From an uncultured Bacillota bacterium (lineage in GTDB: Bacteria > Bacillota_I > Bacilli_A > RFN20 > CAG-288), in the NCBI GenBank assembly GCA_949282275.1, contig CASDOO010000016.1:1-39342 (forward strand): a stretch of DNA of 39,342 nucleotides, written 5' to 3'. The notes below the pieces were generated by a model. The model worked only from the letters and a program-made list of their open reading frames with translations, was not told the origin of the DNA and searched no databases. Positions 5,496-14,136 of this stretch are shown piece after piece (position 1 is the first letter of the stretch; every line of letters begins with the position of its first letter). The position numbers and the translations under genes are program-made.

Positions 5496-8474
5496 TTAAT
5501 TTTCCGTCTTTTCCGACTCGACGTAAGGTTCCTTCTTGATGCTTCGGATGGCAAGGACGAAGATGATGGCACCCGAGACAAGGATCACGCCGCCGATGGC
5601 ACAGTCGATGGCAATCATGAAGACGGTCCAGCCGGGCAAAGTCGTTCCGACGACATCGCCCTGCATCAGGTTGGAGTTGACCAAGGCATAGGCAACGTTC
5701 TTGAGGATGTTGCGGACGATGATGGCATCGGCCGTCGAGCCTTCGTCGGCATCGGACCAGTGGGAACTCGGCATCGTGCAGAGGTTGAGGTCGCCACCGG
5801 CATAGGCCATCATCTTCGGATTCATGTACTGTGGGATGGTGTTGAAGTCGCAGATGACCGCGCCGCGGAAGCCCCATTCATCGCGAAGGATGGTCGTCAT
5901 GAGGCGATAGTCGCCACCCGTCCAGCGCGTTCCGATACGGTTGAAGGAGGACATGACGCCCCTCGTCTCGCCGATCTTGACGGCAATCTCGAAGGGACGG
6001 AGGTAGATTTCGCGCATTGCCTGCTCGGTGACCCAGGAAACGTCGCCGGTAATGGAGCGGTGGGTTTCCTGTTCGTTGAGGGCGAAGTGCTTGATGAAGG
6101 GAAGGACACCCTTGCTGTTGCAGCCCTTGATTTCATAGGCGGCAATCATTCCGGAAAGGAGGGCGTCCTCGGAATAGTATTCGAAGTTTCTTCCGCCGAA
6201 GGGGGAACGATGGATGTTCATGGCCGGGGCATACCAACCCGTATAGACGGAGCTACCCGTGCCATAGAGGCCTTCCTCGCCGACGGCTTCTCCGAACTTC
6301 TGGGCGAGTTCCTTGCTCCAGGTGGAGGCAACGGTCACGCCACAGCAATAGGAGGCACAGCCCGCAAAGTTGGAATTGACGAAGGAAGTCCAGCCGACAG
6401 GGCCATCGGCACAATCGGCTCTCGGCATGGTGATGCTATCGACGCCGGGGATGCCATAGGAGGCGTTGTTGTACATGTTGAGCGCCTGGTTGAAGTCCAT
6501 CTGGTCGAGAAGGGTATCCCAACGGGGATCATTGTAGTCGACCTTTCCGACGAATTCGCCTGTTTCGGCATCATAGAGAAGGTCTCTCAGGTTCAACGTC
6601 TTCTCGGCATACATCATGGGGTATTCCATGCTGTCGAAGTCGGTCGGGTTGTTGGGTGTCCTGTCTTCCATCGCTTCGACGAATTCGTCCGTCGCGACAC
6701 GGTCCTGATCGGTCGGTGTCGTCGGCCAGGTACCTTCCCAGTCGGAACGGCTAAGCAGGGTGGAAAGATGCGTATCGGAGTCGAAGTTGGGATCTTCCTG
6801 ATCGGTATAGAGATTTTCGACCTTGGTTCCGGTCACGGGATCGTTTTCGATGCGCTGATCCGTCGGAAGGGTAAGGTCCATCGTCTCAAGGACGGTATGG
6901 GCATCTCTGTTGACGTGGAGGGAATAGACGCCATCCTCAAGCTCATAGCCCTTGAAGCCATTCTCGTTGGCATCGCTATAGTCGTAGGAAGCGGCATAGT
7001 AGGGATCGAAGGTCAGCGTGACGGTCTGGCTTTCGCCCGGCTGGAGAAGAGGCGTCTTGGCAAAGTCGACCAGGACCTCGTAGGGCTTCTCGATTCCGCC
7101 TTCCGTATAGGGAAGCGTGACATAGAGCTCGACGACGTCCTTGCCGGCGACATCGCCGGTATTGGTGACCTTGACTTCGACGGACACTTCGCTATCCGCA
7201 GTGAAGTCGGTACCGGAGATTGCATCCTTGTTTTCGACTTCCCATTCGAATGTTGTGTAGCTTAGACCATATCCGAAAGGATAGACGACAGCATCATCGT
7301 ACCATTCTTCGCCATCGGTAAAGCCACGCGTTTCGTAGTAGCGATAGCCGACATAGACGCTTTCCTCGTAGTCGACGAAGTAATACATCGTCAGCTCGCC
7401 GTTGTGGCTGTACTGATCGCCACCCTGGATACCCGCCTGGTAGTTTCCGGTGATTCTGTTGTCACCGAAGTTGTTCCATGTCGGATCCTTCTTGAAATCA
7501 GCACTGAAGGTATCGACCGTCCTTCCGGAAGGGTTGACCGTTCCGTTGAGAATCTGGCCAAGGGCCGTGGCGCCGGAGTTTCCGGGATAGCCCATCCAGA
7601 TGGCGGCATCGATCTTGTCCTGGTAGGCATAGTAGTCAGGATCCTCCAGGAAAGAGAGCTCCATGATGGAACCGGAATTGAGGACGACGATGACTTTCTT
7701 GAATCCGCCTTCGCAGACGGCCTTGAGAAGGTCCGTCTCGTTCTTGTCGAGCTGGAGGAAGTGATCGTCCTCGTTGTTGTAGCCGGTGGAACCCTTCATC
7801 GTCCTAGGAAGGTCAAAGCCTTCGCCACCGATACGGGTGAAGACGACGATGGCAGCATCGCTGTATTCGGAATAGGAGGACTTGACGGCATCGGTGTAGC
7901 TTGATTGCGGTGTCTCGCCGGTGGCAAGGATCTTTGTATCGCCGGAATCGAGGTCACCATCGGAAGCGGTCCTGCCGTCTCCGGAAGCGCCTTTGTCCTC
8001 ATAGAAGCCCTTTAATGTCGGATTGACTTCAAAACCGGCAGCTTCCAGGGAATCGTAGATGGAAACGGATTCGCCCGATGCGGCACCCGATCCGGAACCG
8101 CCGATGGCAATGTCGACCGAGTTCTTTCCGAAGACGGAGACCTTCGGTTTTGCGGAAGCGGGTGTTGGACTATTCGGTGTCTGAAGAGGAAGGGCATTGT
8201 CCTTGTTCTTGAGGAGAACCATGCCTTCCTGGCACATCTCGAGGTTGACCTGGTCGGCGTTCTGCTTTGCCGCCTCCTTGGAGTCGTAGATTCCCAAATA
8301 GGCGGTTTCCTGTCCTTCGGCATAGATGTTCTTCGGTCCACCAAAGGCAAAGTTCAAAAGCGAAGAGAAAACCGTGGTGCAGAGGATCGAGACCGTCGTC
8401 GCAACGACAATCGTCGCTGCCGAGGCGATAGCCCAGATCTTCGGCGCCTTTCTCTTGAAAACCTGTTTTACCAT
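5496..8474 (-). CDS. GH3 beta-glycosidase, permuted domain order, membrane-anchored at both ends
   Basis: 992 residues. A membrane segment at about 13-38 is followed by the GH3 C-terminal-type alpha/beta domain (about 75-330, with GGEGFDL; E218 is the likely general acid/base). A fibronectin III-like domain comes next (about 390-530, VTNTGDVAGKDVVELYV). The TIM-barrel GH3 N-domain comes last (about 640-900), with DGP, GRNFEYYSED, KHFALNEQE and nucleophile motif VICDF (D876). A second membrane segment spans about 947-976, ending in RSIKK. This reversed order is known from some clostridial GH3 beta-glucosidases such as Butyrivibrio bglA. Family knowledge predicts exo-release of beta-linked sugars; the substrate is unknown. 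Both termini should be cytoplasmic with the enzyme outside. GAGGACG gives the ribosome binding site. Last gene of the operon, 17 bases after the lipoprotein. Confidence 0.9.
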   Translation of the reverse strand: MVKQVFKRKAPKIWAIASAATIVVATTVSILCTTVFSSLLNFAFGGPKNIYAEGQETAYLGIYDSKEAAKQNADQVNLEMCQEGMVLLKNKDNALPLQTPNSPTPASAKPKVSVFGKNSVDIAIGGSGSGAASGESVSIYDSLEAAGFEVNPTLKGFYEDKGASGDGRTASDGDLDSGDTKILATGETPQSSYTDAVKSSYSEYSDAAIVVFTRIGGEGFDLPRTMKGSTGYNNEDDHFLQLDKNETDLLKAVCEGGFKKVIVVLNSGSIMELSFLEDPDYYAYQDKIDAAIWMGYPGNSGATALGQILNGTVNPSGRTVDTFSADFKKDPTWNNFGDNRITGNYQAGIQGGDQYSHNGELTMYYFVDYEESVYVGYRYYETRGFTDGEEWYDDAVVYPFGYGLSYTTFEWEVENKDAISGTDFTADSEVSVEVKVTNTGDVAGKDVVELYVTLPYTEGGIEKPYEVLVDFAKTPLLQPGESQTVTLTFDPYYAASYDYSDANENGFKGYELEDGVYSLHVNRDAHTVLETMDLTLPTDQRIENDPVTGTKVENLYTDQEDPNFDSDTHLSTLLSRSDWEGTWPTTPTDQDRVATDEFVEAMEDRTPNNPTDFDSMEYPMMYAEKTLNLRDLLYDAETGEFVGKVDYNDPRWDTLLDQMDFNQALNMYNNASYGIPGVDSITMPRADCADGPVGWTSFVNSNFAGCASYCCGVTVASTWSKELAQKFGEAVGEEGLYGTGSSVYTGWYAPAMNIHRSPFGGRNFEYYSEDALLSGMIAAYEIKGCNSKGVLPFIKHFALNEQETHRSITGDVSWVTEQAMREIYLRPFEIAVKIGETRGVMSSFNRIGTRWTGGDYRLMTTILRDEWGFRGAVICDFNTIPQYMNPKMMAYAGGDLNLCTMPSSHWSDADEGSTADAIIVRNILKNVAYALVNSNLMQGDVVGTTLPGWTVFMIAIDCAIGGVILVSGAIIFVLAIRSIKKEPYVESEKTEN

Positions 8475-8491
8475 GATCTAACGTCCTCGAA

Positions 8492-9937
8492 TCAGTAGTT
8501 GTCGCAAGGATAGCCCTGCTCGGCGTCCCAATCCAGGACGGCATCGGTGGCGGTGAAGGTGACGCAGTCGATAAGCGGGGCGGTAGCCGTCATCGTTCCG
8601 CCCATGCCTTCGTTGTTGGAAGTCGTCAAACTGAGAAGGTTGTAACCGGCACGGAGAGAGAGGGTCGTCGAAAGCGTGACGGTCTTGAACTTGCAGTAGA
8701 ACATCTTCGTCGTCTCGCCGCCTTCGATTGTCAGTTCATCCGAGCCGATGGTAATGGCAGGATAGTCCAGTTGCTGGCCATTGAAGGAGATGGCGTAGTT
8801 GTCCTTGTTGTAGGTGATGGGGTCGCTTCTCGTGCCCTTCTTCATCTCGTCGAGATAGGATTCGGTGACTTCCTGGCTGATGGAGAGCTCCAGCTTGACG
8901 TTGCTGACGGCGACGTCGGACGTGATCCAGAAGTTGAGTCCGAGGCCCTGTTTGTAGAGATAGCCGACATACCTATTGTTGGATGCGCCAAGGCCGTAAT
9001 TGTCCATCGCAATCATGGCTGTCTCGGGAGCCGTTCCGGAGAATCCATTTCCGGTCAGACCCTTGAAGCTGATATCCTCGACTTCGAAGGTATATTTCTG
9101 TTCTCCCTTGAATTCGTCGTTCCTTTCCCATCCAGCATAGATGGTCGTATCCTTGGTGATGGCCGTCGTAAAGTCGAAGGCGGTCGTGGCACCGGCATCG
9201 GTATACCAACCGGTGAAGTCGTAACCCTTCCTGGTCGGATCGGTCTCGGGTTCCGTAGCCGTCTTTCCTTCCTCGATTTCCTGGGTCGGGTCTTTGGGAG
9301 AGCGCGGATAGTTGAGGTCGAAGGTGACGGTGAAGACATCGGCACCGGCCGTGATCCACTTGGCATAGAGGGTCAAGTCGGCGGTGATTCCCGTGTCGAA
9401 GTCGAACTGGGTAGAACCGGCGGCATCCGTGAACCAGCCCTGGAACTCATAACCATCGCGGGTCGGATCCGTCGGCTCATCGACCGTTTCGCCTTCTTTG
9501 ACATCCTCGACGATGGTAGGGGCCGGGGCATCTTCGTAGTTGAGATCGAAGGTGACATCGAAGGTCTTGGCGACGACCGTAATCTGGAAGGTGACCTGAC
9601 TTGATCCCATACGGACACGGACGGTCTTCGTTCCTTCGGAAGAGGTGTTGGGAGCGGAATAGGTCAGTCTCTCATCGGTGAGCGGGATATCCTCGGTCGT
9701 TTTGTCCGAGTAGGTGACCGTGATGACGCAACCGGCAGGGTCGAATTCTTCGCCGATGAAGTATTCGCTCTTTGTCGGATTGGACTTGACGGCTAGGCTG
9801 CTGACCGTCTTCTCCCCGGCTTGTGCGGTGTTGTTGGTTCCGGTTCCGGCGGTGTTTCCGGAAGAGGTGGTATTGTTGCAGCCCGTGATGACGAAAACGG
9901 CAGAAAGCAAAGCAAGCAATGCGATAGGTTTTTTCAT
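8492..9937 (-). CDS. Lipoprotein with Ig-like domain, two InlB B-type repeats and a CBM-like C-terminus
   Basis: 481 residues from the ATG at 9937, chosen because AAGGAG lies nine bases before it; the frame opens 11 codons further upstream without such a site. Signal peptide with lipobox ITGC (Cys at about 20). After a polar linker comes a bacterial Ig-like domain (about 45-125), then two tandem Listeria-Bacteroides/InlB B-type repeats (about 127-195 and 200-270), each FxVTFDLNY…GYxFxGWxTDA…LYAKW/IYAGW. The C-terminal 200 residues form a jelly-roll-like unit (FEVED…NNRYVGYLY…GYNLLSLTTSN) resembling CBM6/CBM35 carbohydrate-binding modules. I infer a surface glycan-binding protein that serves the two flanking GH3 enzymes. 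A terminator-like hairpin precedes it. Confidence 0.8.
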   Translation of the reverse strand: MKKPIALLALLSAVFVITGCNNTTSSGNTAGTGTNNTAQAGEKTVSSLAVKSNPTKSEYFIGEEFDPAGCVITVTYSDKTTEDIPLTDERLTYSAPNTSSEGTKTVRVRMGSSQVTFQITVVAKTFDVTFDLNYEDAPAPTIVEDVKEGETVDEPTDPTRDGYEFQGWFTDAAGSTQFDFDTGITADLTLYAKWITAGADVFTVTFDLNYPRSPKDPTQEIEEGKTATEPETDPTRKGYDFTGWYTDAGATTAFDFTTAITKDTTIYAGWERNDEFKGEQKYTFEVEDISFKGLTGNGFSGTAPETAMIAMDNYGLGASNNRYVGYLYKQGLGLNFWITSDVAVSNVKLELSISQEVTESYLDEMKKGTRSDPITYNKDNYAISFNGQQLDYPAITIGSDELTIEGGETTKMFYCKFKTVTLSTTLSLRAGYNLLSLTTSNNEGMGGTMTATAPLIDCVTFTATDAVLDWDAEQGYPCDNY

Positions 9938-9970
9938 GTGTTTCATCTCCTTGTGGATATTTCTTGGCAT

Positions 9971-10007
9971 AAAAACCTTCGACCCCGGACGAAGGCCCAG
10001 GGTCGAA
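9971..10007 (-). terminator. Internal terminator/attenuator within the GH3 operon
   Basis: On the minus strand TTCGACCCTGG (10007-9997) pairs with CCGGGGTCGAA (9988-9978) with one G-U pair and an 8-nt loop, followed by GGTTTTTATG. It stands between the 1231-aa GH3 gene and the CBM-like lipoprotein gene and should reduce, not abolish, read-through because the U-tract is short. Confidence 0.7.
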
Positions 10008-10027
10008 AGTTACATATCAAAGAGGAA

Positions 10028-13000
10028 CTACTTGACGCTGAAGGTGATGGTTTGGACGTACTGGGTCTCGGAGCAACCGAAGGTGAAGAGCCAACCCATC
10101 ATGTACATCGTCTGAGGCAGGTTGAGTGTGACGGTGATGGTGTATTCGCCAGGTTCGGTCGGCGTTCCGGACATCTCGAGGTAGTCGGCAACCTCGTATC
10201 CGCCTCTGTGGGAGAGACCATCCCACCACTTGTTGACGGTCTTGAAGGTCATGCCAGGGACTGTACCATCGACGGAGTATCCATATTCGTGCTTTGTCTC
10301 GGCTTGGCTGATATCGATGGTGACGATGTCGGAAGCGGTCTTGTCCTCGTTACGGTTGTACTTCTGGAACATGTATTCGTACCAGTTGACGACAAGGCTA
10401 CTTCCAATGGTGCTGCCATAGGCAAGGGACGGAGCCTGGATCTTTCCGGTGAAGGCTTGGTTGGCCTTGAGTTCGATCTTTCCGTCGGTCGTGACGGCAG
10501 TACCGTTGACCTGGAGAGCGGAGACGACATGGATTTCGAGATCGGCAGTGGAAGTGATCCAGCCATCGACCGTGACATTGACGGGGACGGTGTAAACGCC
10601 TTCCGCTTTGGGGTTGCCGGAGATGACGTTGCCGTTGACAAGGCTCAGTCCATCAGGCATTTTGGCTTCTTCGGCAAGGGAGACGGAGACATCGTTGGTT
10701 CCGGCGATGGTGACGGGGATGTTGTTGCTGACACCCTTCTCGACATTGACGACGATCTTCTCGCCGGCAGTGAAGCCGTTTTGGGCCGTGGAGGAATTGG
10801 CTCTGGTATAGAGGGCTCTCTGGGCACGGATACGGACACCGTAGTAGAGGGTGTCGTTTTCCATCGTGGCATTGGTGGAATCGGTGACTTTCTTATCGGG
10901 GGAGACAAGGACAGTCTTCTTCTCGGCATCCCAGACACCATGGTCGAAAGCGTTGTTGGAATAGGATTTGGACGATCCAAGGAGCTGATCGGATCCGGCA
11001 ACGGCCATCAGGTTGACAGGGACGTAAGCCTTGGCCCAGGCGTCGGTGCAGACATCGGCCTTGGAATTCCATTCGTCGCGGAGGAGATACTGATGGATGG
11101 CGTAGGAGTTTGCCGTGACCTGCTTACCGATACGGTTGAAGGAGGACATGAGACCCATGGAACCGGCCTTGATGGCGAATTCGAACGGACGGAGGTAGTT
11201 CTCGCGCATGACCTGCTCGGTGGCCCAAGTGAAGACACCACCAAAGTCCGCACGGAAGGATTCCTGATCGTTGAGGAAGAAGTGCTTGCAGTAGGTGATC
11301 AATCCCTTGGAGAGGGCACCCGTGACTTCCGCATAGGAGAAGCGGGCGGAGTGGAAGCTATCCTGGGAGAAGTATTCGAAGTTACGGCCGGAGAAGGGAG
11401 ACCTGTGGATATTCATGCCGCCGCCTGCCCACTGGGAGAGTCCGGCGAAGATAGCCTGGTTTCCGACGATGCGACCCTTCTGCTCGGCAAGGTCGACGTT
11501 GAAGGAAGCGGCAAGGATCGGGTTGGAGGGGAAGAGGGTTCCGCCACGAATCTGGACAGGGCCGTCGGCGTAGTTGTCTTCCGGCTTTCCGATGTTGCCC
11601 ATGGCGGAGATGCCAGGACCGGACTTGGCATCGCCGGAGACGATGTTGGCCATGTCTTCCCAGCTAAGCTGATTCATGAACTCTTCCCACTTCTGGGTGC
11701 CTTCGTCATCGGAGATCGTGACGACGCCATCCTTCAGGGTCGGAAGCTCATAGTCGATGCCGCTCATTTCGGCGAGCATGATGGCACCATCCTTGGGAGT
11801 GACGCCCTGATCCCAATTGGTAGGGACGTTGCTGACGTACCAAGGATCGGTGTTCTTGAGTTCGGAATGATAGTAGATATCCTGATCGTCGTATTCGGCA
11901 AGCGTCGCATCATCCAGGGTCCTGTCTTCCTTGGAAGCCGGCTTAGGCTGTTCAAGGCCAGTTGCCCTGGAGATTTGGTTGGCGAGGAGCGTCTCGTTGG
12001 TGGAATCGAATTCATCGACGAAAATCGGCTTGATTTCCTTTCCGGAAGTATAGTCAGTATCGCAATGAATGTCAGAAGCGACCTTTCTTGTTGTCATCAG
12101 GACGGGAGTATGAGAATCCCTGTTGGCGGAGATGATGTAGTCGCCCGCCTCGAGTTCATATCCCTTGTATCCGTTCTTGTTGGCATCGTTCCAGTCGAAG
12201 GAGGCCATGTCCTGGGCAACGAACTGGATCTCGACGATTTGGCTTTCGCCAGGTTCGAGCATGTCCGTCTTGGCGAAGTTGACGAGGTTGTTGGAGGCCT
12301 TCTCGATTTCGCCCTTGGTGTAGGGGGCAGAGTAGTAGACCTGGACGACATCCTTGCCGGCGACATCACCGGTATTGGTGACCTTGACGCGGACGGTGAC
12401 GGTCCTGTTGGCGGCATCGATGGTCAGATTGTCTTCCACACCGGCCCATTCCCAATCGAACGTGGTATAGCTAAGACCATAGCCGAAGGGATAAAGGACG
12501 TTTTCCTTGTACCAGCTCTCTCCCTGGGCACCCATGTCATGGGCCTTGGTCTCGTAGTACTTGTAGCCCATGTAGATGCCTTCACGGTATTCGACCTGAG
12601 AGTAGTTGGTGAGCTTTCCGTCTTCATCGTAGTAGGAAGCATCCATCCTGTTGCCATCGGCATCCTTGTTCTGGGTGTCGAAGCCGAAGTTCGTCCAGGT
12701 CGGATCCTTCGTGAAGTCGGAGGTCCAGATGTCGGAGGTATGACCGGAAGGATTCACTTCGCCGCTGAGGATCTTGCCGACAGCATCGACGCCGTTGTTT
12801 CCGACACCACCGATCCAAAGGATGGCGTCGACGCCGAGGTTGTCTGTCGTCTTCTCTGCCGCAAGGTCGGGAATCTGCATGATGTTGGAGGAGTTGATGA
12901 GGACGATGACCTTTCCGAAGTGCTGCTTGACGTGACGGATGAGGGCGACTTCGTTGTCATCCAGCTGGAGGATGTGGTCATCGGGGTTGGCATGGTCGGC

Positions 13001-13723
13001 AACGTTGTTGGTCGCAAGGTCCTTGTTCTCCGTGCCTTCCCTGGAGAGGGTGACGATGGCGGCATCGTTGTAGGTGTCATAGGATTCGATGGCGGAATTG
13101 GTGTAGTTGCTGATGGGCAGTTCGTTGTTGATCGTGCCCATCTGGAGATAGCTGTTGTAGAGGCTGATGGTTCTCGGGTTGACGGAGAATCCGGCATCTT
13201 CGAGGGAACTCTGGAGCGTCGAGTGCTGGATTCCGCCATTGTCGAGGGAACCGGCACCCGAACCGCCGCCGGCGACGACGAGGTCGACGCTGTGCATGCC
13301 AAACAGGGTGACCTTCTTTTCATACTTGCTTAACGGGAGGGTGTCGTTGGCGTTCTTGAGAAGGACATCGCCTTCTTCGGCAATCTGGACGGCGACCTCC
13401 CTTCCGGCTTCGTGGGCTTCCTTCTCGGTGGCATAGTCGGTGTAGTACTTTCCTTTCTTCTCCAGTAGGCCCGTCTTGCCACCGTCGGGGGTTACCAATG
13501 TTTCAACGATGGGCTCATACGGATCGGGTTCATCCGGATCATCGGGATCGTCGGGATCGACTGGGGTCGACGGTGTCGTTGTCGGATCTGGCGTCGTTGT
13601 CGTCGTGCCAGGTGTCGAGGTTGTGTTGGGTGTCGTCGAGGACGAGGCCTCAGGACTGCAACCGACCAAACCAAGGCTGAGGGAGGCGAGGAGCACAAGA
13701 CCTAATTTGATTTTCTTTTGCAT
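10028..13723 (-). CDS. Large GH3 lipoprotein with permuted domains and C-terminal Ig-like modules
   Basis: 1231 residues. Signal peptide with lipobox LVGC (Cys22), then a Thr/Pro linker and an acidic DDP-type repeat (about 23-70). The GH3 C-type domain (about 100-370, REG motif with E229 as likely acid/base) is followed by an FnIII-like domain (VTNTGDVAGKDVVQVYY, about 430-560). The barrel domain (about 650-920) has YADGP, GRNFEYFSQD, KHFFLNDQE and VCTDA, where D894 aligns with the nucleophile D876 of the downstream paralogue. The last 300 residues carry putative Ig/cadherin-like He_PIG modules (GLSLVNGNVISG…; MSGTPTEPGEYTITV). It is about 240 residues longer than its paralogue. Predicted to hydrolyse beta-linked sugars on the outer face of the membrane. 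First gene of the operon; ribosome site GAAAGGA. Confidence 0.9.
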   Translation of the reverse strand: MQKKIKLGLVLLASLSLGLVGCSPEASSSTTPNTTSTPGTTTTTPDPTTTPSTPVDPDDPDDPDEPDPYEPIVETLVTPDGGKTGLLEKKGKYYTDYATEKEAHEAGREVAVQIAEEGDVLLKNANDTLPLSKYEKKVTLFGMHSVDLVVAGGGSGAGSLDNGGIQHSTLQSSLEDAGFSVNPRTISLYNSYLQMGTINNELPISNYTNSAIESYDTYNDAAIVTLSREGTENKDLATNNVADHANPDDHILQLDDNEVALIRHVKQHFGKVIVLINSSNIMQIPDLAAEKTTDNLGVDAILWIGGVGNNGVDAVGKILSGEVNPSGHTSDIWTSDFTKDPTWTNFGFDTQNKDADGNRMDASYYDEDGKLTNYSQVEYREGIYMGYKYYETKAHDMGAQGESWYKENVLYPFGYGLSYTTFDWEWAGVEDNLTIDAANRTVTVRVKVTNTGDVAGKDVVQVYYSAPYTKGEIEKASNNLVNFAKTDMLEPGESQIVEIQFVAQDMASFDWNDANKNGYKGYELEAGDYIISANRDSHTPVLMTTRKVASDIHCDTDYTSGKEIKPIFVDEFDSTNETLLANQISRATGLEQPKPASKEDRTLDDATLAEYDDQDIYYHSELKNTDPWYVSNVPTNWDQGVTPKDGAIMLAEMSGIDYELPTLKDGVVTISDDEGTQKWEEFMNQLSWEDMANIVSGDAKSGPGISAMGNIGKPEDNYADGPVQIRGGTLFPSNPILAASFNVDLAEQKGRIVGNQAIFAGLSQWAGGGMNIHRSPFSGRNFEYFSQDSFHSARFSYAEVTGALSKGLITYCKHFFLNDQESFRADFGGVFTWATEQVMRENYLRPFEFAIKAGSMGLMSSFNRIGKQVTANSYAIHQYLLRDEWNSKADVCTDAWAKAYVPVNLMAVAGSDQLLGSSKSYSNNAFDHGVWDAEKKTVLVSPDKKVTDSTNATMENDTLYYGVRIRAQRALYTRANSSTAQNGFTAGEKIVVNVEKGVSNNIPVTIAGTNDVSVSLAEEAKMPDGLSLVNGNVISGNPKAEGVYTVPVNVTVDGWITSTADLEIHVVSALQVNGTAVTTDGKIELKANQAFTGKIQAPSLAYGSTIGSSLVVNWYEYMFQKYNRNEDKTASDIVTIDISQAETKHEYGYSVDGTVPGMTFKTVNKWWDGLSHRGGYEVADYLEMSGTPTEPGEYTITVTLNLPQTMYMMGWLFTFGCSETQYVQTITFSVK
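13515..13571 (-). repeat. Short 9-bp tandem repeat coding for the acidic DDP linker
   Basis: On the plus strand the unit GGATCATCG / GGATCGTCG / GGATCGACT repeats with period nine and decays at both ends. It encodes the (DDP)n hinge after the lipobox of the large GH3. Length changes would stay in frame and lengthen or shorten the stalk. Confidence 0.5.
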
Positions 13724-13751
13724 TTTCTGTCCTTTCTTTTTTCTGCAATAA

Positions 13752-13763
13752 TCAAATCGGCAT
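13752..13763 (-). other. Possible minimal leader ORF (Met-Pro-Ile-stop) before the GH3 operon
   Basis: ATG CCG ATT TGA on the minus strand, preceded at seven bases by AGGAG. It lies in the predicted untranslated leader, 28 bases before the GH3 start codon. It could be chance; a coding role is not claimed. Confidence 0.25.
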
Positions 13764-13790
13764 ACGAAAACTCCTGAAAATCGTTCCTAT

Positions 13791-13803
13791 TCCACCTCCT
13801 TTT
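13791..13803 (-). promoter_or_regulatory. Orphan near-perfect Shine-Dalgarno sequence in the GH3 leader
   Basis: AAAAGGAGGTGGA on the minus strand matches the anti-SD core almost fully but has no ATG or TTG start at a usable distance, and lies about 70 bases before the GH3 start. It may act as a ribosome standby or mRNA-stabilising site, as described for strong SD sequences in some Bacillus leaders. Confidence 0.35.
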
Positions 13804-13843
13804 TCTTCATCGATTTCGTGCGCGATGTGCTTGAACTGGCTTG

Positions 13844-13874
13844 ATTATAGAACTGGGCGGGGGGGGTTCGTCAA
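13844..13874 (-). promoter_or_regulatory. Promoter of the GH3 operon with an 8-G/C tract in the spacer
   Basis: Minus strand TTGACG (13869-13874) and TATAAT (13844-13849) are separated by 19 bases, two more than the optimum. The spacer contains a run of eight identical bases (G on the plus strand at 13859-13866). Loss of one or two bases would bring the boxes to 18 or 17 apart. Predicted leader about 110 bases. Confidence 0.65.
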
Positions 13875-13924
13875 GGGGTATTTCTCAAAATTTGAAAGCG
13901 GTTTTTTTGGCATTGAAAACGGAA

Positions 13925-13939
13925 AGCGAGCGCTTACAA
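13925..13939 (-). promoter_or_regulatory. cre-like catabolite control site
   Basis: The minus-strand 15-mer TTGTAAGCGCTCGCT fits the Bacillus cre consensus WTGNAANCGNWNNCW at every position. It lies about 50 bases upstream of the GH3 -35 box and about 200 bases before the SDR start, so it could activate the GH3 operon or affect the divergent gene. A related near-match (TTGAAAGCGGTTTTT, one mismatch) is at 13892-13906 on the plus strand. Confidence 0.55.
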
Positions 13940-14136
13940 GTTCTCTTTCTTAAGTAAAGAAATATTAATAATGTTTGATGTCGTTCAAGTGCAAAGAAGC
14001 CCTTGTATCCTTAAGAAAATACGGGCAAAAGGCTAAAAGTCATCGCGAAAACGGGAAAGTTTATCGTGAAAGAAGAGAAAGTCTTGTGCTTTTAGGGTAT
14101 CGTATTAGGGATGTGGTTGCCATAGGGGAGACGAGT

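Noticed and set aside
5466-7265. 599-codon plus-strand frame opposite the second GH3 gene
   Set aside because: Antisense shadow of a clear GH3 coding sequence; no ribosome site, low-complexity composition.
9821-13333. Very long open frame on the plus strand opposite the large GH3 gene
   Set aside because: Its product is a Gly/Asp/Val-rich mirror of the GH3 codons, with no ribosome site or domain; the minus strand encodes a complete GH3 enzyme.
13975-14136. 54-codon upstream extension of the SDR gene
   Set aside because: No ribosome site, basic low-complexity sequence, and the Rossmann motif should lie near the N-terminus.
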